Source: Lycocorax pyrrhopterus obiensis (lineage: Eukaryota > Chordata > Aves > Passeriformes > Paradisaeidae). From it: a DNA stretch of 64,000 nucleotides. Shown in pieces: positions 23,521 to 38,146 of the stretch. Both the position numbers and the translations under genes were made by a program. Under the pieces are notes generated by a model. It was not told where the DNA came from and did not search any database. It saw nothing but the letters and a program-made list of their open reading frames with translations. Every line of letters begins with the position of its first letter. Position 1 is the first letter of the stretch. Where the stretch lies: positions 47,072,975 through 47,136,974 of the forward strand of contig JACSVZ010000007.1 of the NCBI GenBank assembly GCA_014706295.1, given 5' to 3'.

Positions 23521-26500
23521 GTTCCTCTCCAGATCTGAGCCTTCACACTCATTTACTTTTCCAGTCCTCAGTCCCTCGGTACAGCTTCCAACAAGTGTGC
23601 AAAGGGCAGCTTTTGCACACCTTTCCATCAGAAGTAGGTGTGAAGCTATCAGGTTCATTATGCCAACAAGCATTCACAATCTGAGAATGATTTAAGGATT
23701 TCTGCAATGCAAATCAATCTCAAGTTCTGTGAAAGGAGTTTTGTTACCAACCTCACTGCCTTCTGAAAGGTGCCAAATGCTCCCTATTTTATTAATAATC
23801 CATGTAAATTTCCAGTGTACTTCATGGAAAAAAAAACCCATATTCATTCCTTGCTTGAGCTACTGGGTTCTTATAATGCCTACAGTATTAATCAGTCATT
23901 TACACTGATTCAAATTAGCCCAGTTAATATTTTTACTAATAATTTGATTGCTATAACCAGGCACAGCAAGAGCAGTTTAGTCTGAGCTTAAAGCTGGAGT
24001 CACAGATGAAAGGTTTGATCACTCATTCTTACCTGAATTCCTGTCCTGCAGCTAAATAACTACTTTTGGATAACTAAATGAAAAAATTAAATTCTTGAGT
24101 AGAAATATAAAATGGAGTGGAACTGCAAAATTTCCTATTAAAGGTGTAAAGGACTCCTCATGGGAGAACCTCAGCCAGGAAGATGGGCAGGCTGAAAAAT
24201 GGCTTGGTCTGCCAAGTCACCAAGCAGCAGGTACCAGAGGGAGCAGTCCAAGAGTGGAGTCATCTTCCCACTTCTCTGGGTGTTGAGGGGGACCTGAAAG
24301 CAGGACTGCCTGTTAGGGGTATGTGGGGGAAGTCTTAGGGACCTGGAATACCAGCGAGGTTGCCAGGCAATGTGAAAGCTGAGCTGGCCAGAAATGAACT
24401 GTGGACTTGGCAGAGGGCAAGAAAGGAGAGAGCACCTGCCAGTCCAACCTTCTTGCAACAAAGGCATCATGAACATTTCCACCCCAGCTTGATGCACAAA
24501 ACCTAGCTGATCCCTGCACAGTTTAAAACTATTAACATACTTTTCAAACTTCTATGGTGTAGGCTTGCACAACCTGCAGCTGAAAAAATGCTGAGAACCG
24601 AAATGATCAGGAGAACAGTCACCACAGTATTTTTAAAAAAACGCTATAGCATTGTAGGTAAACAAGATTGTCCCAATCACATTTAAATCAGTAATAAATC
24701 TTTTTGATGGTTTGTTTGTTTGGGGGGTTTTTGGTGGGTTTTTTGTTTTAAAATAATGCCACTGCAGGAATCCCAATGTACCACAGAACTTGCCATGGTG
24801 CATTGCAGAAGCCAGGTGGAGCTAGCCCAGGTTTGATCCTGGTTAAAAATATAATTTAAAAAAAAAAAAATCCAGTGCCAGCAGTCTGATATTCATGAGA
24901 CACTCTGTAAGAACAAATCTTTGGAAATAGGTAAAAAGACACCACATATTTGGGTTCAGGTGTGCACAAGGCTGTAAGTTACAGTTCTCTGGTTCTAACT
25001 TCATGACTGCAGCATACAGAGACCTGGGCAGACACAGTCCATGCCACACAGCAGTTACAGGCCACACTTTGGAAATACTGAAATGACTGAACTGGTAAGT
25101 GAACCCTGTAGCAAGCCATCATTTGTGATAGCCTCCAAACAGCTCTCAGAAAGGCCAGGCAGAGTCTGCCTGGTGTGAAAGGGCTGCAGAGATCCCAGTT
25201 TTCTCTCATGGGGCAGCCTGTGTGTGCCGTAACATGAGGTGTGTGCTTCCCAGTGGTGAAGAGTGATGGGGCAGATGATGTTTGTGATGGATTCAATACA
25301 GAGACAATATTTCAGGATGTTGGAGCATGACCGGAACTAAACACTGGGGGCTTTGGCCCATCACATAATCTTGCTTGTGAATAGTGCCAGGTCTCCCACC
25401 TAAGGCTACAAATGAATTTGTCCCTAAATGCCAAGAGATGCTTCAACTCCACCTCTTGCCTTCTGTTGTGAAAAAATCTTCACCAGAACTGTAATCTCAC
25501 TAATACTCACTCTTGAGGCTTGCAAACTAGATTATGGCTTTAAAATACCAGGCTTCCTGGTATCTCTCTCAAATCCTACACCATCTCTCTTGTTGTCTCA
25601 CATCGCTGAAGAGATTTCCAAGGTTTCAAATATGGATATTTCTTTCCAGAACTGTCTGCTTTGTCTAGCATGAGCAATGCTGTTTTCATTTAAATAGTTC
25701 TACCCACATCACTGCATTTTTAAAGCCATGACAATTGTTGTCATACCACAACCATCTAATGGCAGGAGCTGGAGTTCTGGGCCTAATAGCTGTCATCTGC
25801 TGCCACCCAACTGAAAATTTCAATGAGGTCCTCTCACTTACAGCAGCCATGTTTCTGACACATGGAAATTGTGTGTCTCAGATCCAGTGTAGAATCCTAT
25901 TCACATACATTCAATATCGGGAATAGAATTTAAAACCAAACCAAACCAAAAAAACCCAGCATGGAATCCTGCCCAAGCTGAAGTCAATTTTGCACTCCAT
26001 TTTTCTGGACTGGGGTTTCACTCTGAGGATTTTGCTGCCTACTGTCACCTCTAAAATTGTCTGCTAATGTTTCACATTTTATAATAGCTTTTTATTAATT
26101 TTTTAAAAGTACCTTCTGTTTCATTAGCCTTAAACAAAAATTTCTGAAGGAGGAAGAGGGTTTTCACCACTCACCATCACAGAGTGAATAGAAACCTCAT
26201 ATAACTTTCAACAGAGAATGAACTGCAAGGGTTTGCAATATTTTTGCCATGGTGTTGCTGTAGCCTGCAATTTGGTCCTCTGCTTTCCCATCTCCTGCAT
26301 TATGCTACTGGTGGCTGCTGGAATTTGAGGTTAAAAAAAAAAAAAACCAAAACAGGAGAAAAAGCTGTCTATATGCAAACTACTGTCATTCCACTAACAG
26401 ATCTTTTTCACCTTTAATGTGTTATGTATAGTTTGCTCAGGTGTTAATTAAAACAGCAGCATGAGCTTCCAGTAAGTTTTATGGGGATTTTTTAAAAAGA

Positions 26501-29500
26501 GGAGGTTGTCTCTTCACATCTATTCTGCTGTTACCATGCACTGTTAGCAGGAGGGGTTTTTTTCTTACCTCATTGCAAGAGAAATATTACACACAACTTC
26601 GGAGTTTAAGTTCTTATCAGAAGGCAAAACTAAATATCAACATTTCTTAACAACTAAGCACCGTATATATCATGATTACAAGCTATAATACCATTTCCCA
26701 TACTCTGATATCTAAGCTTGGCCTTATCCAACTTCCCCATCAATCACTGCACACTACTCTTTGGTATCATGTCATCATATTTCCATAATCATTAATCATG
26801 TTACCCAATAAATCCTTGGGCAATTATTTAAGCTGCTCTCTTAACAGCTGTCCACTTCGCATATTGCCACCTTGGCTGCTCATTTACCAGCATGCCTTTG
26901 ATCTGGGAACTGTTCAATCAGATCAATAACACGCAAGGAAAATGCAAATGGTTTGAAACAAGAGAAATTCTTTCATGTGGAATATTCACATTTGAAACAA
27001 GCCTTTCAACTCTGCAGCTGAAGCTTTCCTTTATAGTGATAAAGTTCTTTAGAATGATTTAACAAATTACAGCTAGGTAATGGCAAAGCATATTGCATTT
27101 AGCAGCAGAGCAAGTGGTGAGGAGGAGCTGGGAGCTCCCAGTCACACATGCACTGGCAAGCCCTCCTCCTTCCCAGTAACCCAGGAGATGAGATGCCAGA
27201 CTATTCCCTGTGGGAGGCAGATGAAGTGAGAGACAAAGGCCATCTACACGTTCAGGTCTGTGGGAAACTGCCTTATTTATCCCTGTGCCTTTCCAGTGGT
27301 CTCAGACCTGCCTTCCCCATCCCTTTGAGGGTTCTGGTCCTCCCTGCATACTCTTTCCCATCAAGCTCTCCTGCTCCCTTTCCCACCCTTTCCAGCTCTC
27401 CTGCACATTGTTATCATGGAGCTACTGACTTTGGGGGATCATTTTTGTTGGTCAGGCTTTGATGATAGGTTTTCCCATGTGTGTGAAGACCTCTTTGGCT
27501 TCAGGCAGATGTACAGCTCCCATCTGTCTGTCAAGAAGATTCATGAGGAACAGGCAAGATTACTAAGTACAGTTTACTATCTGCAATGACTAAATGCCAA
27601 ATGCAGATATAAATTGTAGTACACTTGGAAAGCTGATTAATTAAAAAACCCTAACGCCACCGACAAATGCTCAAGTTTTGAATGTTTCTTTATCAGCATC
27701 ATCCGACTCTTCCTAGACTGAGAGCAGATTATCATCAAGTAATTTTCAGCCTTCTCTAGTGAAGCTTTCTTAAGCATTTTATTATTTTGAAACAAATCTT
27801 TTTCTGCAGCCCTGTTTTCAAATGGTACCCACTCGTAGTTGCAACTTAGCATAGTGGTGTGTAAATTTCCCCTCTAAAGAAGACAAAAAGGGAGGAAGAA
27901 AAAGTGATATACATCTTTAGGAATTATTATATTCCATGCTTTGTTTGTTGTAGTGAGGGCTGTGTGATAAATGATGCCACGTAGCTGTGTAGTTCATCAT
28001 TTTACCACAAACCTGCACTGCTCCCATTCGTACTGCAGTCCCACCTCCAGGCCCCTGGTGGGGCAGCCCCCTGTCCTAAATGCTGTACACATCTATTGAG
28101 TGACAGGCTGTTCTTCAAAGACCTTATGAGCTAGAGACAAGAGATTCCTACTGATCAGAGAGGTCCCCTTTCTTCAAACAGATGAACAGCACATTTTGTT
28201 TCCATGACACTTGTAGCCACAGATAGGCTGGGGAAGCAGAAGGAGGACGATTTCAATAATGCCATAGGTAGAGGATAAATAAAGAAGTTTGCCTTCATGA
28301 GACACAGAAAGGATGCAGTGGAGACCACTGGAAGAATCTGCAAATATCCAAAAGCAGTCTTCCTATGGTATATGTGGAAAACAAACTTCGGTGGCACAGA
28401 AGTATGGCTTTGCTGGCCTTCATTCAGGATAACTTATTTGCTTCTTGCCTCTCTTTACCACTTTATCAATAATTTAATCCCCAAGTTCCTGCTGATAAAT
28501 ATGGGATATGTGTAAAGAGATACAGGATTGGATACACAATGTATAAGCAGGTGTTTGAGTAGAACTCATTCTTTTAAAATAAATTGTTACTAGGTTATGA
28601 CAACAACAGTTATGAAAACATATATCTGCATAACATCTGCATTGACCAGTTAACATAAGGATGTAATATTTAATCCTAATTCCAACACTTTGTTTGGAAA
28701 GGTGGGGCGAATCTGATTCAATTTGGAACTTTCCTCCTGACAAGGTACATCATAACCTACTCTAAAAAGAATGGAAGAATTTGGAACACTGTCAAAATAG
28801 TTTTGTTTAATTCACACATCCAGTGAAAATCCAGGCCACCTGCCATTCACAGCAATGTGAACACTGTCATTCAGTTAAAAATGGGTAATACGACCTGCAA
28901 ACAGAATGTTATGGAATGGTGAAGCAAGTGACAGAGACAAATAGGTGAGTTGAAAATTGAGTCGTGTAACTGGACAGTCCTTTGGGGGTTATGTTTCAGA
29001 TTTTCTGTTACTCACAATTTGAAGTACAGCTTGGTGCTGAGAAAACCATTCTTATTCCAAGCTTTTGCACAAGAAATCCGTAGACATAAGAAGGTGCACG
29101 GACTACAACAGCAGGTCATGTTATGGGCCAGCATAATAAATGGCATAGCTCCTTTGGCTTTGGCAGCTTCCAGGAAGCAGCTATAACTTTGTGTGAGCAA
29201 GGAGATTTTCTACTACTACGACACTCTCCATTGTCTGTGAACAGTGCTGGGTGGGGCCAAGTTATGAGATCCAATAACAAATGATAATGCAGAATTTTGG
29301 AGAAAGAAGCTGGCTGACCACAACTGGGAAGCCATTTAGGTATTTAAACATGTCTGGTGCCACTTTAAAATCCTTTAGGATTTCACAAGATAATGATCAA
29401 TATGACTCAGGTGATCTGTATCTTTTTGGAAAGGATGTGAAGGAAGGAAGGAAAGGTCTCAGCTCATTTAACTACAACAGCACTCAATAGCTGCTACTGG

Positions 29501-31687
29501 GAACCCAAACCTCACTGCTGATCTTTCATGCAAAAGAAAGAAGAATGTTCCTGAGTGCTCAGAAGAAGCAGCTCAGCAAAAGCATGCAAACACGAGTGGT
29601 GGAAATGAGAAGGAATATAATCAATAAGTTGAAAAAATGAAGATTGGGAGTAGGAGGAAATAAGAGAGCTGGCTTGGGGAAGGAAGGAATAGCATGAGGC
29701 CGATGTTCCCTTTCTGCTGTGTAAAATACTACCACTACAAAATCTGCTCCAGAGAGGAACACAGCCTGGCACTGACAGGGAGCTGCTTGTACTGTTGCTG
29801 CTGATAGCAGAGGTTAGCAAATCAAGGGTGGTGAGGGGCACAGTATAAGGAAATGAAGCAGTGGCAGGGAATGAGATATGGCTGGAGAATGAGAAATAAG
29901 AGGTTCAAGTCCATCCCATTTTGTACAGATTGCAGTGGGAGCATGGTGTTTTCTGATGATATGAGCCAGTACTCAGCAATCTGGCCTGATGGACACCAGC
30001 CCATGCACCTGAGGAAAAAACCCCAGGCTGACCTTCCCCTTGTGTTTGTTCCTACAATTCCTATTCCTTGTATGCATTCTCTTCATTACTTTCCAGGCAG
30101 CAAAATGAAGGTGGATGACACTTTTGAAACAGTTTTTAAACCGAGATGTCCTCCTTTAATTCTGTTGGTTTTAAGGATTGGGATTTATGTATGGATTTAG
30201 ACAGAGATGCTCTGATACCATACTACAAGACCTCGGTGGTTTGTACAAATGGTTGCAAGACTCACGAAGAAGGAAGGCAACCAAGCATGCTAATGACAGC
30301 AAGACTCAAACACCACAAAATATTGCCTCATATATATACCAGAATTTCAGCCGTATCATCACGAAGGTCTTTAAAGGCTACTGCAGTATCCAAAATGCCT
30401 TAAAAATCTTTTAACTTTGTTTTTCTTAAAATTAATGAATGTCTTGTACTGCTGTCTATGAGTGAGAAATTGTAAGCCAGTTTGATCAGGGTGATCAGAT
30501 ATAATGATTAACAATTTTACCACAGTATGTCAGAGATTAAGAAGTGAGAGTGAGATCCTGGTCCTAGTGAAACCAATATTCTCAGGGGCCTAAGGGGTCC
30601 ACTCTTCACTGTCTACATTTTGTATCATCTGATAGATAATTTTTAATGTGACTGCATATATCATGTAACTGGATTGGTCTCATAGCAAAAAGTATTTATA
30701 TTAATAGCTGTTTCAAGAGTATGCCATGAGTAAGTGTTCCAAATTGTTCTGCAATAGAACAATTCTGCAATAGAAAAGCTTTTCTAATGACCCATTTTCT
30801 ATTACGCAATTGTAAAATATTTTAACCCCTTTCTGTTTGTTTGTTTTGCACATAATTTTTTCCAAACTTATTCAAAACCAATCCCAGGACTTCAGCAATG
30901 TACAGTTAATTGCTGTGACTGAACTTTTAACCTGGTGAAAAGCTTTCAAAGAGCTGGTCTCTACCAGTGATGCCAGTAGGATGGGCATCCCTGTTGATAA
31001 TCTGCCCTCTGAGATGATACAGGATAGCACTTGTACTCCAGATTTTTCCCAATGGATCATCCTCTTGAGTTCTTCTGACGTCTAGCTCACCCAGATGCTC
31101 AGTTCCTACTTGTTCTTCTCAGTTGCTTGTAATAAAATGAGTTTATTTCTTAAAAACTGTCTTTCACTGCAGGATGTTAATGTCTCTTCTTCTGGCATTG
31201 CTGGTTCTAAGTGATAAACAAAAGCTGCCACCCAAAACAAGAGTAAATTGAAAGGGCACAGCTATGAGAAACTATCCAGAATAAATCCTTCTGGAAATGT
31301 CCTAATAACAGTTACACCTCACTCCCACCAGGAAAAAAACTAAGGTGGGCAGCAAAGCACTCTTAGGGCTTGAATGCAAGCAGACAGATAAGCTGCAGTG
31401 CAAATGCACACCAACTGACAGGACATAAAACTGCTTTAGAAATAACTTCCAGCAGCAAAAAGTCTACCAGCAGGGGAAGACCATTTGTAAGGTTTAGTTA
31501 GAACAAGGCAAGAGTAAACACTGTGTGCATGCCCCTGGCTTTCTGAGACAGAAGAGGTTTTCCTCGGGCCACCAACTCTTCCTTTGGGAAACACAGGCAA
31601 AATATTTCAGAAGTCCTGTCTAAACACATGTAGTGAAGGATGTAGAAAGTAATGCTATGATCTATTGAGTCAAATGTGGGTCACAAC
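23521..31687. other. Intergenic, no gene recognised
   Basis: AT-rich unique sequence with short A or T runs (for example near 24857 and 26334). No element or gene that I can support. Confidence 0.6.
30747..30812. repeat. Short direct repeat plus imperfect hairpin
   Basis: TTCTGCAATAGAA is repeated at 30747-30759 and 30763-30775. CAATTCTGCAATAGAA (30760-30775) is nearly complementary to TTCTATTACGCAATTG (30797-30812), giving a 16-bp stem with three mismatches. It might be a relic of an inverted-repeat element or chance in AT-rich sequence. Confidence 0.55.
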
Positions 31688-31740
31688 AGGGAAGTTTAAT
31701 CATCTTCCTCAATAATAGGGAAGTTTAATCATCTTCCTCA
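31688..31740. repeat. Tandem duplication, 29-bp period, two copies
   Basis: AGGGAAGTTTAATCATCTTC plus four further bases occurs at 31688-31711 and again, identically, at 31717-31740, separated by AATAA-type bases. Perfect identity suggests a recent slippage event. Confidence 0.9.
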
Positions 31741-34700
31741 GCAATTATATACATAAATACATAAATAAAAGGGATCCTGGAGAGATCACACATGCTAAGA
31801 ACTGCAAAAGCAAACTGTTTTCTTTCGCTTAACTAGCCAGGCAAATGGGTGGGGCTCTACTTCTATGGTTTTGCTTCATATTCTGCTACCAATTCCTATT
31901 GAATTAGAAACCCTCTTCTTCAAAGGACATCTCTTTTGGAAAAGAGTTTCCCTTCCTCCCCACTGCAGTTTCTGCATGCCCAGGGACAAGGCCTCCCCAC
32001 ATTTACCTGCTATGAACAGGTTTTGTTACACAGGAGTCTGCCAGCTGTCTCTTTGGGCAGTACCATCGCACCTTCCTGCAGTTCTGCACGAAAAGAGATG
32101 GGGTTGGGTTGCATCAGGATACCTTTCATCCCCTAGTAACCCAGACTGTCCTGCTTACAGACACTCTCTTCTGTGGAATAAAAGTAATTTCATTGAGGGT
32201 TATTTCAAGAGGATTAGGGAAACTAGGAAATTAAAAAATCAAGAAATAGTCTGGGGAAAGCATCTGAGCTGGAGCAGTGCAGAGAGGTGGTGGCTGGCAC
32301 GGGGACAGTTAGGACACATGCCATAGAGGATACCCATCTTCAGCCAGAAGCCAGTGCACAGTCTTCCCATGGAGCACCCAGCGCTAGAGAAAGAGGCCAA
32401 GGCTGCCTTTTCCACACAAGGTCACTGCAGTCAGAGGAGGAAATGAACAATTCTGTGCCATGTGGCAACATTTTTCGCTCTGCAGACCTGCACTCTCAGT
32501 GTTCTTCCTACAGAAATCCACTCTGGACCAGAAGAAAAGGGACCTGTTCTTGTACAACCTCCTGGCTCTGTGGTGTTGTACAGGGGAGGAATCCTTTCCC
32601 TCCTAATTAATTTTTCAGATCCCAGTGAGGACCACATTCCAGCATCAAGGCCAGCAGAAAAATGTAAAAGCTCTCATGACGGAAAGAGAGGAAAGACTTT
32701 CCCAACACATGGGCTAGTCATGCCATTTATTCACTTACTCCAAACAACTTCAAAAAATCCCTTGTGCAAAGTTAAGAAGAGAGAACCAGACAAGTAGAAA
32801 GACTTTTGGATTTTTCTTTTCTCACTGTATAGTCAGAGAAATAAAAGAGGATATTTGTGAAAAGCCACCATGAGCCTGCAGTCTGATAAACAACAATAAC
32901 CTTTTTCTTGACACTAATTCCTTTATTATATTTTTAGAAGAATTTAAAAGCCACTTATTTTTGAAAACTGTGATTTCAGGAAAAAGTATAATTTTCACAT
33001 TTCCTCTGATGTGTTATATGCCCTGCTGTGTTATGACATTTCAAGTTTCATCAAGTCACATTAATTTACATTCTCACATGTTTTCTCAGTGGAACCTGCT
33101 CTTTGGGTCTATTTTCATTTATTGCTTGATCACTTTAATGTATTTGTTTTACTGAATACTTGGGCCATATTAACTGATCTTTCCATACCCCATGCTTGCA
33201 ATTTGTGAGCAATCATTTCTCTTCTCTGCATGAAGAAAGGAAAAAAGGAATGAGAAAGAGAGAAAATGAGAGAAAGACAAAGACTTGGAAAGAAAGCAAA
33301 CAGCAGTTTAGTACACAGCTTGGGATGCAGCCTGCTCTGTTGCTTGGGCTTTGGTTATGAGGAAATTTTACCTGGTGTGACAAACATAAATTAGCAATAC
33401 AGTAAAATACAATAAATGCAGCTAATTGGTTGTAAGCTGCCCATTATGTCAACCTCCTCAACTTTGGTAAGCATGTTCACAGCAGTAAATCTGTGTTAGA
33501 GATTTGTTTTGGTACTAAGTAAAGCAGACTGTTGGATGCCATCATGCAGAAAGCCAACCAATTTTCCATTCTCGTGCAATGATGATGGGAGAGCTGGGCA
33601 TCAAGTCCCATTTGTGGGCTTGTTCCTTGCAGTAGTATTTTGATTGCCCATGCTTCAGCCTGAGCTTGAGAAGTTGCCTGAATTCCCAAATTAAAGCCCT
33701 CTAAATTCGGTTTGTTCAGAGTGGCCAGCTCAGCTGAAGTACACTGTTACCACTCTTTGTCTCCTGGCATAGATAAAGGTCAAATGATGAGACATTAAGT
33801 GAGGGAATAAGTCCATTTTGTCCACCCTTTCCCTATATTTATTAATTTAATAACTGAATGAACCATGGTGTTTCTCCCCACCCTTGCTACCCTCTGCTTG
33901 CAAGTGGCACACAAATACAAAATGAGAGATCTTATTTGGAAAACTTTGCAACTTCTCAGTAAATTCCCATTCCCTCCTCAATATTAGGATACTTGATGAC
34001 ACCATGACCATCAGGTAAAAAGGGCCTGTGCAAGCAGCTGCTAATCCCCCAGTCCAGAAACCTGCAGCAAGGGTTTCAATGGCTGTGCAAGGTGTGAGTC
34101 TTTCTCAGCCAAACATGGTGAGAGCTGGAAGCCTCAGGCATCGGGTAGAAGGGAGCTCCCTGCACTTAAAAAAATCACATTGCCTGCAGCTCTCCAGCAG
34201 CAAGGAGCCACATGCAGATCCAATTTGATCACCATGATAATCCATGCCCTCTGCTGTAACCACACTCCCTTGACCTGCTCCGTATTGAGATCTTGCTGTA
34301 ACTCCGTCTTTGAGTTTGCAGCCACAGCATGATAGATACAGGCAAGTGGAACATCCAGCAACTCAGCAGGTTGTAGCTTGTATTCCCCCACCCATATCCG
34401 TGTGGGTACATACCTGCCCCTCCCACACCTACCCCTAGCAGTGAAAACATTGCATGGAGTCCAGCTGTTGACTAATCTCAAGCTACATAGTTCCACCTCT
34501 TGTCTTAAAAACAGCTCTGCTAGTGGAAGAACAAGGGTGGGGGAAGGAATTGCCCAAGAGAGAGATTTCTGGCATTTTGGTTTCTTTGTCATTAAGCTGT
34601 TTGGAGCAGTCAGGCCAGGCAGTACTTCAGTGACAGCTGGGTTTCATTTTAAACCTCTTCTCCACCCTTTGGTAACTCTGGGGGAGCTACCATGAAGGTC

Positions 34701-37121
34701 AAACGCTGGAAAACTCTAAGGGCAGAGGAGAGCCCAAAGCCGCAGAGAGCCCAGCTCATCCATTGTGATGTCCTCGTGTCCCTGAATGAGTAGGAGGGTG
34801 ATGCTAGAGCTTCCTGTAGAGGGTTGAATGGAGCAGCCTGATGTGTCAAAGCCTTGGGAAGAGGGGGGCAAGGAAGACTTATCCCAGCCTATACATCGTT
34901 GATGGCAAGTGATCTGGTGCCAGTAGCACAGCCCAGGGGAGGCAGCACAGATATGACAGCACGCCTGTTACCCAGTGCACACTGGTGACAGAATGGAATG
35001 TAATCTGTGTGTTTACGTTCAGAGATTAAAGACACAACTGGCTCCAACAGGACGTGCTGCCCTGCCATGGGGAGCAGAGAAGGATGCTTACGTAAAATGG
35101 CCTGGCAGCAGCGCACAGGAGGTACAGCCACACTCATTTTCTACTGCGTGCAGCAAAGAAAGGGATTACTGCTGAGGGGGGACAGAAATTAGGAGTCCAG
35201 ATGTCTACTCCGTATATAGAGTTTCTGAGAGTTTTGGAAATAAAATAGAAATAAGCCATACCATACATTTGGATACAGGTGCAAGGAATCCACATTTACT
35301 CAAGACTAAGTTTGTGTTACGTGACCTTAAGCAAAACTAACCAGCTGGACTGAGTCTCCTCGGTCTTCTCCAGTACCTGTGAACCTGAGAGGTGGATTTT
35401 GCAGAGCTAAAAGTCAGTCCCTCCCTTCCACTGGGATGCAGCTGTCTAAATGTCTTGGTCCCTCTTAAGAGATCTGATAATATAGGGTGGGAGAATTGTA
35501 AGGGAACAGGGGCTGGTGTGATCCACTCATTCATGGCTTTGGCAGCAACATTCCATATTAACCCTGCTCAGAAAACAGTGGCCATGAAGTAATTCAACCC
35601 ATTCTGGAACCTAGGTGCAAAACTGAGCAAGCTTAGGTTGGTCACAATATAGTCAATCAGAATTTAAATAGTATTGTAAATAGCATTCAGGCTTAATTAG
35701 TGCTGAGAGAAGGAATGCCAAAATGCCAGAGGCTGACTTACCTTTCCCCTTGGAGGAATATGATTCCTGACACTAGCAGACTAAAAGAAAGAAATAGTTT
35801 AGAAGCTCTGATGCCTTCCAAACACCAGGTGCAGCACTATCAGTGCAGCACCATCCTACCTAGACTACAACTGACCTTTTAGCTTATTTTTTTTGTGTGT
35901 CTTTTCTCATAGGAAGCACCAGTCATCGCTGTCATGATAAAAATAGAAAAGTGCCATCTGTATATGCCTAAAGGTTTATGAAATGAGAGAAGAAGAAACT
36001 AAACCAAGTGGCTCTCCTTGCTGTCACTTCCCAGCGCCCCTCTTGAATGACTTTCTGTATCCTTAAAGATGCTGTCCCACTGGTGCTGAGCAGCAAGGTA
36101 GGAGCCTGTCACAAGGAAATATGCACAGGAAAATGTGCCAAATTTTCCTGCTTTGCTTACTATCAGTTGACAGCAGGATAGAAAGTCATCCCTAGCCAGT
36201 CAGGAAAGTTACTTTTTAAGTGACGTGCACTGCACGGTATATGGAGACTGAGATCAATGGAGGACAGTAGAAATTTGAATTGACAGTACACTAATAATTG
36301 TTGACATTAGCTAATCAGATACGATTTTGAATTTCACACTGTGAACACTGATATTTTCTGTGTGATGTGAAGACAGTTTGAACTGATATTTTTCTATTAA
36401 TGAGTGTTTGAAAGGGTGGTAGAAGGAATTATTACTGTAGTAATCAGAGCTCTCTGTGTGAAATCGCTTCATAGTCTTCGAGATTCATAAAGCAGGAGAT
36501 AGTCTTTATTCAAAATAGTATGAGCCTTTACCTGACTACCTAATGAAAACATAAAAGTTATCATTACTTTAAATAATATTTTAATTTATTCACTGATATG
36601 CTGTTTTCATGATAATCTCTGGAAAAGAGGCAGGGCCCAGGGCCTGGCCTCTGGAGAAGTTTTGGGAGTTACCTAGAGAGGGCTTTCTGCCACCCTCCAC
36701 CGATGGGCAATAACTCTGCCCTGTGGCTGAGCCTCTCTGCAGACCCCACCAGGCAGGGCTCTGCCGGGGTGGAGCTACCCATGGACCATACCAGGCCTCT
36801 GCCATGGGCAACAGGAGCACAGGATGCCAGCCCTGTGTGTTTCCAGTAAAACTGCTGGATGCCACTGGCTTATATGCTGGCCACCCAGAGGGACCCTGCA
36901 TCAACATTGGAGTAGGTGCAGCTACGTTTGTTTAAACAGGTTTCACTTCTCATTAATGCCAGTCAAACCCAATCTGATTTAATGGCATCTTTAGAGTGCA
37001 GCACACACCAGGTCAGACACTTCCCTGTGGTGTTCAGTGCATCACTAGGATGCACAGAAGAGCCCTGCTGGTTCTCACAAATATGAACATGTTGATTCCT
37101 AAAGATGAGAAGGTTCTTAGC
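31741..37121. other. Intergenic, no gene recognised
   Basis: Contains the purine-rich tract at 33233-33301, a minus-strand donor-like site ending at 35742 (GGAAAG then GTAAGT), and a plus-strand acceptor-like pyrimidine tract ending CATAG at about 35912. None is joined to a recognisable exon. Confidence 0.5.
33233..33301 (+). repeat. Purine-rich (GA-rich) tract
   Basis: About 70 bases composed mainly of G and A with few pyrimidines, including GAAAGAGAGAAAATGAGAGA. Low-complexity; no coding signal. Confidence 0.75.
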
Positions 37122-37196
37122 ATCACACGATCATTTAGGTTGGAAAAGACCCTTAAGATCACTGAGGCACCTGTTAACCTAACACTATCGGGCCTT
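37122..37196 (-). mobile_element. Short CR1 LINE tail fragment
   Basis: ATCATTTAGGTTGGAAAAGA, CCCTTAAGATCACTGAGG and GTTAACCTAACACT are the reversed terminal bases of a CR1 3' end. Only about 75 bases remain. Confidence 0.88.
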
Positions 37197-38146
37197 CAGC
37201 ACGCATCCATTGTGTCATTAGTGCACGTAATTCAGCATCAGGTAGCTGCACATCGTGGTTTTTAGCTCTTGCTTGGATTGGGAAGAACATTATTCCCTTT
37301 CCCCTTGGTATAGCTGAGACTTATACTGTAACTTGTACTAATGTTCAACATGTGAAATCCAAACTAACCTTCCCTTTGACTACAAATTATATTTATGACA
37401 TAATACACCTACAATATTATGCAAGAAGGAGTCTGGAAATGAGCACTTGACACTCAGTCCATATCAGAATGTACCTTCAGCCAAAAGAACCCAAAGTGTA
37501 AACCTTCTGTGGTTGTTAACACCTCCTTCCCAGCAGCCTGCTTAGAGGGGTGAACACATTCACCCCTGCTTCAAATCAAATCCTTTGGTTTTCTCCGTGT
37601 GTTCCCCACTCCCGCTTCTGACTTTACCTTATGATCAATACAGTTCAAGCTTAGGGAATATTATCAGAGCCATGACTGCAGCCTCTAACATTATAATCTA
37701 TAGGGTTGCTGAGAGCATTAGAACATCCAGGATAAATTAATTCAGTGTAAGTAAAAGCTTTGAAGCTAGGAGCATCACCAGGGTTTTGAAGCTTAAGCCC
37801 TGTTTAGATTACTTGATTAAAGTAGGTCCAAAGCTTTACCAATCAATATATTTTGCTTAGGAGCAGTGTTGATACAGAAGCATATTTAATGGGATCTGCA
37901 GTACCCCACCCAGAAGATGCTTCATTAGAGCAAAATGAGAAAACATGCATGGGGGGAGAGGGGCAGAATCATTGCCATGTGTTTGTGAGTGCCTGCAAAG
38001 GTTATGTGCAGCCGTGGTACAGAATAGCCTGTATAAAGTAAAGGGAAGCAGGGAACTGACAAGAAAATTACAGGCATGGAACAGAAGTAACTGAATCTTC
38101 TATTAGTTTAAAATTGTAAAAAATGACCAAATGTAAATAGACATAC

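Noticed and set aside
24031..24060. Micro-exon-like GACAGGAATTCAG between AG and GTAAGA on the minus strand
   Set aside because: Thirteen bases with consensus-like edges are easily found by chance and nothing supports a host gene here.
31865..32326. 153-codon plus-strand frame
   Set aside because: Trp/Leu/Ser/His-rich mixture without domain or flanking gene signals; consistent with chance.
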